Made by a program: the position numbers and the translations under genes. The notes beneath the pieces were generated by a model. That model was not told the DNA's origin and made no database searches. It saw only the letters and a program-made list of their open reading frames with translations. From Phaeobacter sp. A36a-5a (GTDB lineage Bacteria; Pseudomonadota; Alphaproteobacteria; Rhodobacterales; Rhodobacteraceae), in assembly GCF_037911135.1 (NCBI RefSeq), contig NZ_JBBLYU010000002.1, forward strand, positions 186,001 to 250,000: 64,000 bases of DNA, read 5' to 3'. Shown one piece after another: positions 46,537 to 55,968 of this stretch (within the stretch, counting starts at the first letter, position 1; every line of letters begins with the position of its first letter).

Positions 46537-47238
46537 ATGTCTAAGATTGCTTTAGTCGATGATGATCGGAATATCCTGACTTCGGTCTCGATGACCCTTG
46601 AGGCTGAAGGCTTCGAGGTTGAGACCTATAATGACGGGCAGGCTGCGTTGGACGCGTTCAACAAGAAGCTGCCCGATATGGCCGTCCTTGATATCAAGAT
46701 GCCACGGATGGACGGCATGGACCTGTTGCAGCGACTGCGCCAGAAGACCCAGATGCCGGTGATCTTCCTCACCTCCAAGGATGATGAGATCGACGAGGTT
46801 CTGGGCCTGCGCATGGGCGCTGATGACTACGTCAAGAAACCGTTTTCGCAGCGGCTGCTGGTCGAACGCATCCGCGCATTGCTCCGCCGTCAGGAGGCGA
46901 TCAGCGGCGATGCAGTGGCCACCACCACCGAAAACAAGGTGATGGAGCGTGGCAACCTGCGGATGGATCCCCTACGCCATTCTGTCAGCTGGAAGGGGCA
47001 GGATGTATCGCTCACGGTGACTGAATTCCTGCTCCTGCAGGCACTGGCACAGCGACCGGGTTTCGTCAAAAGCCGCGACCAGCTGATGGATGTCGCCTAT
47101 GACGATCAGGTCTATGTGGACGACCGGACCATCGACAGCCACATCAAACGCTTGCGCAAGAAAATGCGCAATGCGGACCCTGAATTCTCGGCGATTGAGA
47201 CCCTTTATGGTATCGGGTACCGTTACAATGAAGAGTAA
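46537..47238 (+). CDS. chvI: ChvI-type response regulator
   Basis: The 233-residue regulator has an N-terminal receiver domain with the phosphoacceptor in [14 protein letters not shown] (about D52), the acidic pair at IALVDDDRN, and an OmpR-type winged helix ([31 protein letters not shown]). It pairs with the sensor 33 bp downstream. In alphaproteobacteria ChvI controls exopolysaccharide, acid and envelope responses and carbon metabolism including pckA. AGGGG precedes the ATG. Confidence 0.93.
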   Translation: MSKIALVDDDRNILTSVSMTLEAEGFEVETYNDGQAALDAFNKKLPDMAVLDIKMPRMDGMDLLQRLRQKTQMPVIFLTSKDDEIDEVLGLRMGADDYVKKPFSQRLLVERIRALLRRQEAISGDAVATTTENKVMERGNLRMDPLRHSVSWKGQDVSLTVTEFLLLQALAQRPGFVKSRDQLMDVAYDDQVYVDDRTIDSHIKRLRKKMRNADPEFSAIETLYGIGYRYNEE

Positions 47239-47271
47239 GCCCTGCTCAGGGTCAGGCGGAGTACAACGCCG

Positions 47272-48984
47272 ATGCGCGATTCTGGCATAACCCGCCCACG
47301 GCGGGATAGTGATGTTGTTCTGGGCGATGATTGGGTCGCGCCGGAGCAGAACGTCGCGCGTGAACTTCAGGACCGGCGGGCCCGTCGCGGCGTCCTGACG
47401 CTGCGGGCGTCGCCGCTCACACGCAGGATCATCACGCTGAACCTTATTGCGCTGATCATTCTGGTGTCGGGTATCCTCTATCTCAATTCCTCGCGTCAGA
47501 GCCTTGTGCTTCAGCGCGCAGGTGCCCTGGCGGCCGAAGCGATGCTGATCTCGGATGTGTTTGAGGCACAGCTGCCTGAACTGGGCACCGTGAGCCTTGC
47601 GGTCGGCGACGGGATAGATCCGGTAACGACCCTTCAGAACATCAGCCTGCGGGCCGGTGCGGAAGTGTTTGTCTTTGACACAGCAGGGACGCTGATTGCC
47701 CAGACCAAGGGGATCGAACAGGGCGGCGCGCTGGACCTTCTCAATGACGCCAGCCCATCAGCAACCCTGATCAGCGATGCTCTGGCGGCTGTTTGGTCCT
47801 TTGTGGGCGGACTGTTGAAGTCGGACACGCCGGAGACCCCCGCCCAGCCTCTTGAGGACCAGCTGCGCGCTATGGTGCAACAGGCGCTGGTAGGCGGGAC
47901 AGAGGTAAAGGCCGTTGTTGATACCAGCGGCGGTACGGTCTTCTCCGCTGCCACGCCGATCCTGTTTCAGGGAGAAGCGATCGGCGTTGTCACGCTGGCC
48001 TCACCAACCGGCGAAATCGACGCATTGGTTCGCGGCGAGCAGGAGCGCGTCCTGCAGATGTTTGTGGTCGCGCTGGTCGTATCCATCGGGTTGAGCCTGG
48101 TGCTGGCCTCCACGATCGCAAACCCGCTCGCAGACCTCGCAGAAGCCGCAGAGCTGGGTCGCGATGGCGACTCCCGAAAATCAAAGCCTGGGCGCATTCG
48201 CATTCCCGATCTGAGCGCCCGCCCGGATGAAATTGGCCGTCTCAGCCGCGCCCTGCGTGGTATGGTCAAGGCGCTCTATAATCGCATCGACAGCAATGAA
48301 CAGTTTGCCGCAGATGTGGCTCATGAGATCAAGAATCCGCTGGCCAGCCTGCAATCGGCGGTCGGTACGCTACGGATGGTCAAACGCGAAGATCAGCGTG
48401 ACAAGCTGCTGGATGTCATCGAACACGACGTGCGGCGTCTGGACCGGTTGGTCAGCGATATCTCCAATGCCTCGCGGCTGGACGCTGAGCTGGTGAAAGA
48501 GGAGGAGGAGAGCTTTGATCTCCTCCATATGCTTGGCAACCTCAATCAATTCCTTGGCGAGGATGCGCGCGGCAAGGGGATCGACTACATCACCGACCTG
48601 CCAAAGACACCGATAACAATTCAGGGGCTGGAGGCCCGGCTGGCGCAGGTCTTCGTCAACCTGATCACCAACGCGATTTCCTTCTGCGAGGACGGCGATG
48701 CCATCCGCGTCTGGGCGCGCCGTCGCGACAACCGCGTTCTGGTCGTGGTTGAAGATACCGGTCCCGGCATCCCCGATCAGGCCCTGAGCAAGGTGTTCAA
48801 ACGCTTCTATTCACAACGGCCCGTTGAGCATTTTGGCAATAACTCGGGCCTTGGTCTGGCGATTTCCAAACAGATCGTCGAAGCACACGGTGGTGTGATC
48901 TGGGCCGAGAATATCCGCCCGACCGAAGCTGACATCACCTCGGAACCTCTGGGGGCTCGGTTTGTCGTCGGCCTCCCGGTCTGA
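47272..48984 (+). CDS. chvG: ChvG-type sensor histidine kinase
   Basis: The 570-residue kinase has a first membrane helix (IITLNLIALIILVSGILYL, about residues 54-72), a large periplasmic domain, a second helix (FVVALVVSIGLSLVLASTIA), a HAMP linker, the phosphoacceptor DVAHEIKNPLASLQSAV, and an ATPase domain with NLITNAISFC and VEDTGPGIP. In rhizobia the ChvG homologue ExoS is held off by periplasmic ExoR; no exoR gene is in this window. It is followed three bases later by the short HprK. Confidence 0.93.
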   Translation: MRDSGITRPRRDSDVVLGDDWVAPEQNVARELQDRRARRGVLTLRASPLTRRIITLNLIALIILVSGILYLNSSRQSLVLQRAGALAAEAMLISDVFEAQLPELGTVSLAVGDGIDPVTTLQNISLRAGAEVFVFDTAGTLIAQTKGIEQGGALDLLNDASPSATLISDALAAVWSFVGGLLKSDTPETPAQPLEDQLRAMVQQALVGGTEVKAVVDTSGGTVFSAATPILFQGEAIGVVTLASPTGEIDALVRGEQERVLQMFVVALVVSIGLSLVLASTIANPLADLAEAAELGRDGDSRKSKPGRIRIPDLSARPDEIGRLSRALRGMVKALYNRIDSNEQFAADVAHEIKNPLASLQSAVGTLRMVKREDQRDKLLDVIEHDVRRLDRLVSDISNASRLDAELVKEEEESFDLLHMLGNLNQFLGEDARGKGIDYITDLPKTPITIQGLEARLAQVFVNLITNAISFCEDGDAIRVWARRRDNRVLVVVEDTGPGIPDQALSKVFKRFYSQRPVEHFGNNSGLGLAISKQIVEAHGGVIWAENIRPTEADITSEPLGARFVVGLPV

Positions 48985-48987
48985 CCC

Positions 48988-49425
48988 ATGGCTGCGACGC
49001 CGACCTGTCGGCTTCACGCCAGCTGTGTCGCGGTGGCGGGGCAGGGTCTGTTGATCACGGGCGGCTCCGGCAGTGGAAAATCGACACTGGCCCTGCAAAT
49101 GATGGCGCTCGGGGCGGAACTGATCGCGGATGATCAGGTGATCATAACTGCCAGCGATGACGCTCTGGTGGTCAGCGCGCCGGAACCATTGCGCAATATG
49201 ATCGAGGCGCGCGGGTTGGGCCTGCTGTTCGCCCGGGCAGCAGACCAGGCGCATTTGGCCGGTGTCGTCGATCTGGATCATGTTGAAACCGAACGCCTGC
49301 CGCCCCAGATTGAAACCACGATCCTCAACCGGCCAATCCGCCAGCTGCGTCGTGTCGACGGCCCGCATTTCGCCCCTGCGCTGCTGCAGTTTCTCAAACA
49401 CGGAGCCTTGAATCCCGATGCCTGA
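48988..49425 (+). CDS. hprK: short-form HPr kinase/phosphorylase
   Basis: The 145-residue protein is the C-terminal catalytic half only of HPr kinase, as in other alphaproteobacteria. The P-loop is [15 protein letters not shown] and the downstream LIADDQVII holds the capping/acid site. It phosphorylates or dephosphorylates a serine of HPr; the HPr gene of this operon indeed has serine at position 46. Its end overlaps rapZ by eight bases. Confidence 0.9.
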   Translation: MAATPTCRLHASCVAVAGQGLLITGGSGSGKSTLALQMMALGAELIADDQVIITASDDALVVSAPEPLRNMIEARGLGLLFARAADQAHLAGVVDLDHVETERLPPQIETTILNRPIRQLRRVDGPHFAPALLQFLKHGALNPDA

Positions 49426-50308
49426 CCCGGATGCTGTCCCTGATCCAACGGCGGTGCCGATCGTTCTGGTGACAGGCCCGTCCGGTGCCGGGCGCACCAC
49501 GGCCATCAACGTGCTGGAGGACCTCGGTTTTGAGGCGATTGACAATCTGCCTTTGCGCCTGCTGCCCGGTCTGGTGGAGACCAACAGCCTGACCCGACCG
49601 ATGGCGCTGGGTCTGGACAGTCGCAACCGGGATTTCTCCCCCGCCGCCTTGCTTGATGTTATCGACATGCTGGCTGCGCGCCGGGATCTGCATCTGACCG
49701 TGCTCTACCTAGATGCCGACCCCGATGTCCTGCTGCGACGCTACTCGGAGACCCGGCGCCGACATCCGCTTGCCCCGGCCGAGGATCCTGAGGTCGGGGT
49801 GCTTCGCGAGATTGATCTGATGCTGCCGATCCGCGACCGTTCCGACCTGTTGCTTGATACCTCGGAGATGAACATCCACCAGCTGAAGGCGGATATCGAA
49901 CGCCGCTTTGCCCCCGAAGGGCGGGCGCTGGCGGTTTCCTTGCAGAGCTTTTCCTACAAACGCGGCGTGCCACGCAGCATTGATATGGTGTTCGACTGCC
50001 GGTTCCTGCGCAATCCCTATTGGGAGAAAGACTTGCGAAGCCTAGACGGGAGGGATCCGAAGGTGCAGAGCTATGTCCAGGAAGACAGCCGCTATCAGCC
50101 GTTCTTTGACCGGGTGCTTGATCTGATCCGCTTGCTGTTGCCTGCGTATCGAGAAGAGGGTAAATCGCATCTCTCTATAGCATTTGGATGCACCGGAGGG
50201 CAGCACCGCTCGGTCACGATGGCAGAAACCCTGGCCAAGGACCTTGCGGAAAACGGGCAGCAGGTGTCAATTAGACACCGCGAGCTGCACGGCCAGCGAC
50301 AGAAGTGA
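49418..50308 (+). CDS. rapZ: RapZ/YvcJ-family nucleotide-binding protein
   Basis: The 296-residue protein has the family layout: N-terminal P-loop domain with [39 protein letters not shown], and the C-terminal signature [13 protein letters not shown](T)MAE. In E. coli RapZ guides RNase E to GlmZ and controls GlcN6P synthesis. The P-loop reads GPSGAGRTT, with arginine at position 26 where lysine is usual, so ATP hydrolysis may be weak. It lies between hprK and the PTS genes, its standard context in alphaproteobacteria. Confidence 0.9.
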   Translation: MPDPDAVPDPTAVPIVLVTGPSGAGRTTAINVLEDLGFEAIDNLPLRLLPGLVETNSLTRPMALGLDSRNRDFSPAALLDVIDMLAARRDLHLTVLYLDADPDVLLRRYSETRRRHPLAPAEDPEVGVLREIDLMLPIRDRSDLLLDTSEMNIHQLKADIERRFAPEGRALAVSLQSFSYKRGVPRSIDMVFDCRFLRNPYWEKDLRSLDGRDPKVQSYVQEDSRYQPFFDRVLDLIRLLLPAYREEGKSHLSIAFGCTGGQHRSVTMAETLAKDLAENGQQVSIRHRELHGQRQK

Positions 50309-50317
50309 GGGACCGGC

Positions 50318-50725
50318 TTGATCGGAATCGTGATCGTTGCACATGGGGGGCTGGCCAGAGAATATCTGGCCGCCGTGGAACATGTTGTGGGTCCTCAGGT
50401 CTGCCTGGAGGCGATCAGCATAGGCCCAGAAGACGACCGGGATGAGAAGCAGCGCGAGATCTGCCGTGCTGCCGATGCCGTCGACAGCGGCGGCGGTGTC
50501 GTTGTGGTCACGGACCTGTTTGGCGGTTCTCCGTCGAACCTCAGCCTCTTGGCCTGTACGCCACCAGATCGCCGGATCCTCTACGGGGCCAATCTGCCGA
50601 TGCTCATCAAACTGGCAAAATCCCGCCATCTGCCTGTTGCGGATGCGGTCAGGCATGCCATGGAGGCGGGCCGCAAGTACATTAACGCCCAAAATATCAA
50701 CCCCGAAGGGGAGCAAGCGCACTAA
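50318..50725 (+). CDS. PTS EIIA component, mannose family (regulatory)
   Basis: The 135-residue protein begins MIGIVIVAHGGLAREYL with the phosphorylatable histidine at position 9 and has VTDLFGGSPSNLSL. It is a mannose-class EIIA without EIIB, EIIC or EIID genes nearby, so it should take phosphate from HPr for regulation and not for sugar import. The start is TTG with GAGGGA upstream. The HPr gene begins on the base after its stop. Confidence 0.9.
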   Translation: MIGIVIVAHGGLAREYLAAVEHVVGPQVCLEAISIGPEDDRDEKQREICRAADAVDSGGGVVVVTDLFGGSPSNLSLLACTPPDRRILYGANLPMLIKLAKSRHLPVADAVRHAMEAGRKYINAQNINPEGEQAH

Positions 50726-50995
50726 ATGGTTCGTAAAACGCTGAAAATCGTCAATGAAAAAGGACTGCACGCGCGCGCCTCAGCGAAGCTGGTCGAGGTG
50801 GTCGAGGGCTTTGATGCCACGGCCGAAGTCTCGCGGGACGGGCTGTCGGCCTCCGGGGACAGCATCATGGGGCTTTTGATGTTGGCAGCCTCAAAAGGAA
50901 CGACTATTGACATCGAGACCTCGGGCCCGGATGCAGAGGCGCTTGCCTCGGCGTTGGACACGCTTGTTGCTGACAAGTTCGGCGAAGGCTACTGA
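50726..50995 (+). CDS. ptsH: HPr phosphocarrier protein
   Basis: The 89-residue protein carries both phosphorylation sites: H15 in NEKGLHARASAK and S46 in GDSIMGLLMLA. The serine site fits the linked HprK. Together with the EIIA it forms an incomplete, regulatory PTS typical of alphaproteobacteria; enzyme I is not in this window. The ATG directly follows the EIIA stop. Confidence 0.93.
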   Translation: MVRKTLKIVNEKGLHARASAKLVEVVEGFDATAEVSRDGLSASGDSIMGLLMLAASKGTTIDIETSGPDAEALASALDTLVADKFGEGY

Positions 50996-51029
50996 GGCTC
51001 ATTCAAAGCTACGGAACAGGACAAGGCAC

Positions 51030-51920
51030 TTGGCGGATACTGCGCATGATCGCGACGCTGGCGCGACGCCAGGGACCGAAGAGACCGGCGAGATCTATGA
51101 CCGCCGGACTCTCACCTACGCCAATTCCTTTGACGACCGCTGGACGTCTTTTGCGATCCGCGCCATCGAATGGTGCACGGGCAAGCTGACGATCCTCAGG
51201 ATGGTGCGCCGGTTCGAGCGCAGCAACGCCGAATACCGGGGCCAGAAATTCTGGCGCGGTGCCCTCAATGTCATGGGAATCGATCTGGAAACACCGCAGG
51301 AGCAAATCCTGCGCATCCCGCGAGAGGGGCCGGTGGTGGTGGTTGCAAATCACCCGCATGGGATGGTCGATGGGATGATCTTTGCGGATCTCATTGGCAG
51401 GGTGCGTCAGGATTATCGCATCCTGACCCGCTCCGTGCTGACCGGCCTGGACGAGGCGGCAACCTCTTTTATGATCCCGGTCCCGTTTCCCCATGACCCC
51501 GAAGCACAAAGCAAGATGGTCGAAATGCGGGCCAAAACGATGGCACATCTGAAAGAGGGGGGCGTGGTCGCGCTGTTTCCCTCCGGTGTGGTGATGTCCT
51601 CGGACAGCTGGTTCGGCCCCGCAATCGAGCGGGAATGGAACGTGTTCACCGCCCAGCTCATTCGCCGCTCCGGCGCGCGTGTGGTGCCCATCTTTTTTCC
51701 GGGCAGCAATTCTCGCTGGTACCAGATTGCCAATCAGGTCTCGCCGATCCTGCGTCAGGGGTTGTTGCTGCATGAGATCGTGCGATCCTGCAACAAGCCG
51801 CAGAGCCCGGTTGTCGGAGAACCCCTTAGCGATGCGCAGATGGAAAAGCTGCAGAGCGATCCGCGCGGCTTTATGGCCTGGCTGCGCGAACATACGCTGT
51901 CGCTCGGTAAGCCGGGCTAG
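51030..51920 (+). CDS. lysophospholipid acyltransferase-like protein (hemolysin-type LPLAT)
   Basis: The 296-residue protein has the PlsC-like fold of the LPLAT superfamily: VVVVANHPHGMVDGMIFADL for the catalytic His/Asp box, and FPSGVVMSS for the acceptor box. The His-to-Asp spacing differs from the HX4D of PlsC: the first histidine gives HX5D and the second HX3D, as in the hemolysin-type subgroup. It probably acylates a membrane lipid such as an ornithine lipid or lysophosphatidate. The start is a TTG with AAGG nearby; no in-frame ATG precedes the core. It follows HPr by 34 bp. Confidence 0.75.
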   Translation: MADTAHDRDAGATPGTEETGEIYDRRTLTYANSFDDRWTSFAIRAIEWCTGKLTILRMVRRFERSNAEYRGQKFWRGALNVMGIDLETPQEQILRIPREGPVVVVANHPHGMVDGMIFADLIGRVRQDYRILTRSVLTGLDEAATSFMIPVPFPHDPEAQSKMVEMRAKTMAHLKEGGVVALFPSGVVMSSDSWFGPAIEREWNVFTAQLIRRSGARVVPIFFPGSNSRWYQIANQVSPILRQGLLLHEIVRSCNKPQSPVVGEPLSDAQMEKLQSDPRGFMAWLREHTLSLGKPG

Positions 51921-52040
51921 AGCCGCCGCGCGTCATCTTCTGGCTGGAAATATCCCGGGGGATGAGCAGGCTTCCCGGAAACCGTCTGGCAGACGGTTTC
52001 GCCTGCGAAGGGGGCAGCGCCCCCTTTCTGAGATATCCGC

Positions 52041-52916
52041 CTATCGCGTCGGCACTGGGATCTCGCCCCGGTAATCATAGAACCCGCGTTGCGTTTTCCG
52101 GCCCAGCCAGCCTGCTTCGACATATTTCGTCAGCAGCGGGCAGGGGCGGTATTTGGTGTCCGCCAGACCATCATGCAGTACATTCATGATGGCAAGACAG
52201 GTATCCAGACCGATGAAATCAGCCAGCTCCAATGGTCCCATCGGATGATTGGCGCCCAGCTTCATCGACTCATCAATGGATTTCACGGATCCCACGCCTT
52301 CATACAGGGTGTAGACCGCCTCATTGATCATCGGCATCAGGATCCGATTGACGATAAAGGCGGGGAAATCCTCCGCGCTTGCTGCGGTCTTGCCCAGTTT
52401 TTCCACCACCGCGTGACAGGCCGAGAAAGTGGCCTCATCTGTGGCGATGCCGCGGATCAGTTCGACCAGCTGCATGACCGGCACCGGGTTCATGAAGTGA
52501 AACCCCATGAAACGCTCCGGTCGGTCGGTCCGGCTGGCCAGTCGGGTGATCGAGATCGACGAGGTGTTGGAGGTGAGAATCGTGTGCGGCAGCAGATGCG
52601 GCAGCAGATCCTCGAAAATGGCCTGCTTCACCGTTTCGCGTTCTGTCGCCGCTTCGATGACCAGATCAGTCTTGCCGACATCCGCCAGCGTTAACGTTGT
52701 CGAAATGCGCCCTAGTGCAGCGTCAACATCCGCCTGCTCAATCTTGCCCTTGCTGGCCTGCCGGGTCAGGTTCTTCTTCACCGCATTCACGGCACTGTCC
52801 AAGGCCTGTTGGCTTATGTCATTCAAAACAACATCATAGCCTGCCAGCGCCATCACATGTGCGATGCCATTGCCCATCTGGCCTGCACCAATCACGCCTA
52901 TTTTCTGGATGTCCAT
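52041..52916 (-). CDS. hbd: 3-hydroxybutyryl-CoA dehydrogenase
   Basis: A 291-residue NAD-dependent enzyme that interconverts acetoacetyl-CoA and 3-hydroxybutyryl-CoA. The Rossmann motif is IGVIGAGQMGNGIAHV; the catalytic residues are in GFHFMNPVPVMQLVELI and FIVNRILMPMINEA; the C-terminal helical domain has LGANHPMGPLELADFIGLDTCL. It fits C4-acyl-CoA flux in butyrate, polyhydroxybutyrate or ethylmalonyl-CoA metabolism. It stands alone on its strand. Confidence 0.93.
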   Translation of the reverse strand: MDIQKIGVIGAGQMGNGIAHVMALAGYDVVLNDISQQALDSAVNAVKKNLTRQASKGKIEQADVDAALGRISTTLTLADVGKTDLVIEAATERETVKQAIFEDLLPHLLPHTILTSNTSSISITRLASRTDRPERFMGFHFMNPVPVMQLVELIRGIATDEATFSACHAVVEKLGKTAASAEDFPAFIVNRILMPMINEAVYTLYEGVGSVKSIDESMKLGANHPMGPLELADFIGLDTCLAIMNVLHDGLADTKYRPCPLLTKYVEAGWLGRKTQRGFYDYRGEIPVPTR

Positions 52917-53071
52917 CGCTCATGCCTCTTGGGAGTTTTCCGGCGGATCATACTGGCGGGTCCGTGGGCGGCACAAGGCCGATTGGCCGGGTTTTTAGGC
53001 AAAGTTGAGCATTAGCAATTCGTCAACGGATCTCGGATTAAGTGAGTCTCGGGTGAAATTTGGTGGGTATT

Positions 53072-53893
53072 ATGAGCTATGAACTCAAGAGCGCGACAGC
53101 GCTTGCGGGCGAGCCTTGCAGCTATGCGGGCTCGAAATTATTGGTCCGCGGGCCGGCGCGTAATCTGACTGAACCATATTTGGCATTTATCGGCGGCACA
53201 GAGGTCTTTGGACGCTTTGTCGAACGTCCCTTCGTGGCCGAAGCAGAAACGATTCTACAGCGCCCCTGCGTAAACCTTGGCAGCGTGAATGCCGGGGTCG
53301 ACAGCTTTTTGAGCGATCCGGATATTCTGGATATTGCCCGCAAGGCCGAAGCATCTCTTGTCCAGGTGCTGGGGGCACAGAATATCTCCAACGGCTATTA
53401 CAAGGTTCATCCCCGGCGCAATGACAGGTTCTTATGCGCTCATGAGCCGCTGCGGGATCTGTATCCGGAAATGGATTTCACGGAGTATCACTTTAACAAG
53501 CACCTGCTGAGCGCGCTCCGATCTTGTTGCAGAACCCGTTACGAAACCGTTCGCGATCATCTGCAAGAGACCTGGGTTGACCGTATGGGAGAGCTGATCG
53601 CGGCGCTTAATGGGGAGGTGACTTTGCTCTGGATCCATTACGACGTCGATCATCAGGCCCTGTTTGGACATGAGCCTGCGCTGGTTGACCGGCCGATGGT
53701 GGATGCACTGCGTGCGCGTGTGCTCGGGGTTGTTGAGATCCCTGTCCATACCGCGCGGGATGCCGCAGACATTGACGGCATGTTCTACGGACAGCTTGAC
53801 CTGCCGTCGGCCCAGCGAATGGTCGGCCCGAAGGAGCATGTTAGAATTGCGGCGCAGGTGGCGCAGTATCTGCAACCCCGCCTCAGAAACTGA
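53072..53893 (+). CDS. DUF6473 family protein
   Basis: The 273-residue protein has the DUF6473 pattern: CSYAGSKLLVRGPARNL, YLAFIGGTEVFGRFV, CVNLGSVNAGVDSFLSD and late WIHYDVDHQ. The layout recalls SGNH or sulfotransferase-like folds found with surface polysaccharides, but no activity is known. The family is common in Rhodobacteraceae, often in several copies. The ATG at 53072 gives the usual MSYELK start. It is followed by a strong terminator. Confidence 0.7.
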   Translation: MSYELKSATALAGEPCSYAGSKLLVRGPARNLTEPYLAFIGGTEVFGRFVERPFVAEAETILQRPCVNLGSVNAGVDSFLSDPDILDIARKAEASLVQVLGAQNISNGYYKVHPRRNDRFLCAHEPLRDLYPEMDFTEYHFNKHLLSALRSCCRTRYETVRDHLQETWVDRMGELIAALNGEVTLLWIHYDVDHQALFGHEPALVDRPMVDALRARVLGVVEIPVHTARDAADIDGMFYGQLDLPSAQRMVGPKEHVRIAAQVAQYLQPRLRN

Positions 53894-53926
53894 TCGCGAC
53901 CCGAAAGGTTGTTGGAAACAAAAAAA

Positions 53927-53952
53927 AGCCCGCGACAGATGTCGCGGGCTTT
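53927..53952. terminator. bidirectional terminator
   Basis: AAGCCCGCGAC/GTCGCGGGCTT with a four-base loop, A run left and T run right, between converging ends at 53893 and 53974. Confidence 0.93.
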
Positions 53953-53973
53953 TCACATGTTTACGCGATGCGC

Positions 53974-54900
53974 TTACAGTTTTTCGATCAGCTCGGGCAC
54001 GGCCTGGAACAGGTCGGCCACCAGGCCGTAATCGGCAACCTGGAAGATCGGAGCCTCTTCATCCTTGTTGATCGCAACGATGATCTTGGAGTCCTTCATG
54101 CCTGCCAGGTGCTGAATTGCGCCGGAGATCCCAACCGCAACATAAAGCTCAGGCGCCACGACCTTGCCGGTTTGACCCACCTGCCAGTCGTTCGGTGCAT
54201 AGCCCGAATCCACGGCCGCGCGGGAGGCGCCAACCGCCGCACCCAGCTTGTCGGCCAGGTTTTCGATCAGTTTGAAGTCCTCTTCGGACCCAACACCACG
54301 ACCACCGGACACAACAACACCGGCCGAGGTCAGCTCGGGGCGATCGCTGGCGGCGACTTTGTCCTCGACCCATTCGGACAGGCCGGGGTTTTCGGCAGCG
54401 GAAATGGTGTCAACGGAGGCGGAGCCGCCGTCACCAGCCGCGTCGAAGGTGGATGTCCGGAACGAGATCACCTTTTTGGCGTCGCGCGACTTTACGGTCT
54501 GAACCGCGTTGCCTGCGTAGATCGGACGCTCGAATGTGTCGCCATCGACAACACCGGATACGTCCGAAATGACCATCACGTCCAGCAGGGCTGCAACGCG
54601 GGGCAAGACGTTCTTGGCGTCAGTGGTCGCAGGCGCCACGATGTGCTCATAGTCGGATGCCAGCGAGGCGATCAGCGCAGCAGTCGGTTCCGCCAGACGG
54701 TGGCCGAGCGAGGCGTCTTCAGCAACCAGAACCTTCGACACGCCTGCAATCTTGGCGGCTTCTGCACCGGCTGCTGCCGCAGAGGCGCCAGCGGCCAGAA
54801 CGGTCACGTCGCCCAGCTTGCTTGCCGCGGTCACGGCTTTTGCGGTTGCGTCCAGCGCCAGGGCGCCATCGGTCACTTCGGCAAGGAGAAGAACAGCCAT
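53974..54900 (-). CDS. etfA: electron transfer flavoprotein, alpha subunit
   Basis: The 308-residue subunit binds FAD and passes electrons from acyl-CoA dehydrogenases to ETF-quinone oxidoreductase. The C-terminal FAD domain shows VVSGGRGVGSEEDFKLI, AVGASRAAVDSGYAPNDWQVGQTGK and LYVAVGISGAIQHLAGM. It overlaps etfB by one base (TAATG). It should serve mcd in this window and other flavin dehydrogenases. Confidence 0.97.
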   Translation of the reverse strand: MAVLLLAEVTDGALALDATAKAVTAASKLGDVTVLAAGASAAAAGAEAAKIAGVSKVLVAEDASLGHRLAEPTAALIASLASDYEHIVAPATTDAKNVLPRVAALLDVMVISDVSGVVDGDTFERPIYAGNAVQTVKSRDAKKVISFRTSTFDAAGDGGSASVDTISAAENPGLSEWVEDKVAASDRPELTSAGVVVSGGRGVGSEEDFKLIENLADKLGAAVGASRAAVDSGYAPNDWQVGQTGKVVAPELYVAVGISGAIQHLAGMKDSKIIVAINKDEEAPIFQVADYGLVADLFQAVPELIEKL

Positions 54901-55658
54901 TACACAGCCCCCGCTTCTTTGAGTTTACCGACCAACTCATCCACGGAGCCCACGATGATGCCTGCGGCACGGGCTGCGGGTTCAGTGGTGGAGATGATTT
55001 CCAGACGCGGGGAGACATCGACGCCGTAGTCGGCGGCGGTTTTCTCGTCCAGCGGCTTTTTCTTGGCCTTCATGATGTTCGGCAGCGAAGCGTAACGCGG
55101 CTCGTTCAGGCGCAGGTCAACGGTGACGATGGCGGGCATCTTCACCTTGATGGTCTGCAGGCCGCCGTCCACTTCGCGGGTCACAACGGCGCTATCGCCA
55201 TCGATGTCCAGCTCAGAGGCAAAGGTGCCCTGCGACCAGCCCAGAAGCGCCGACAGCATCTGACCGGTGGCATTCATGTCGTTGTCGATCGCCTGCTTGC
55301 CTGCCAGAACCAGGCCGGGCTGCTCTTCCTCGACCACTTTGGCGAGGATTTTGGCAACGGCCAGCGGCTCGATGTCGGTATGCACGTCATCTGCTGCAAC
55401 AACCAGGATCGCGCGGTCGGCACCCATGGCGAGCGCGGTCCGCAGGGTTTCCTGCGCCTGCTTCACACCGATGGAGACAACGACGATCTCATCAGCTTTG
55501 CCGGCTTCCTTGAGGCGGATCGCCTCTTCGACGGCGATTTCGTCAAACGGGTTCATCGACATTTTGACGTTGGCGAGATCGACACCGCTGCCGTCCGCTT
55601 TGACGCGGACCTTCACGTTGTAGTCAATCACGCGCTTGACAGGCACAAGTACCTTCAT
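54900..55658 (-). CDS. etfB: electron transfer flavoprotein, beta subunit
   Basis: The 252-residue partner of etfA binds AMP. It begins [20 protein letters not shown] and has [18 protein letters not shown], the [23 protein letters not shown] signature and the recognition loop [21 protein letters not shown] that docks on dehydrogenases. AAGGAG precedes the ATG at 55658. First gene of the etfBA operon. Confidence 0.97.
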   Translation of the reverse strand: MKVLVPVKRVIDYNVKVRVKADGSGVDLANVKMSMNPFDEIAVEEAIRLKEAGKADEIVVVSIGVKQAQETLRTALAMGADRAILVVAADDVHTDIEPLAVAKILAKVVEEEQPGLVLAGKQAIDNDMNATGQMLSALLGWSQGTFASELDIDGDSAVVTREVDGGLQTIKVKMPAIVTVDLRLNEPRYASLPNIMKAKKKPLDEKTAADYGVDVSPRLEIISTTEPAARAAGIIVGSVDELVGKLKEAGAV

Positions 55659-55968
55659 TTTGCGTTCTCTCCTTAACAAACGGTAAGCCGCCGGGGCGAC
55701 TCTCCTCCATGCTCTCGCGATGTTGATAGCGGCTTAGATTGCGCCGCAACAGGGCAAAATCGTCACGTTACCGCCCTCCGACGTCGCGTCTGACGGTTTG
55801 CATTAGCAGTTTTGCAGGAATGTTTCGCCGATAATGCTGCACTGCCGCAGCGGCAGCTATACCGGTGCTTGATCTCGATGGGACAGGTTGCCGCAGCGCT
55901 ATGCGATCACCGACCAGCTCTGCCACGCGCCGCTCGGCCGGGCGCGTGGGGTATTGTCATTGCGGCGC
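55659..55968. other. 310-bp gap upstream of etfB, no gene seen
   Basis: It presumably holds the etfBA promoter. It contains a CTGCCGC-A-GCGGCAG palindrome (55842-55856) and a perfect 9-bp inverted repeat CCACGCGCC/GGCGCGTGG at 55923-55931/55941-55949. The latter lies about 20-45 bp past the stop of the adenosyltransferase gene and may stop its transcript, though no U tract follows. Confidence 0.5.

Noticed and set aside
48988-49425. hprK as a truncated pseudogene
   Set aside because: It lacks the N-terminal half of Gram-positive HPr kinase, but the short form is normal in alphaproteobacteria and the P-loop is intact.
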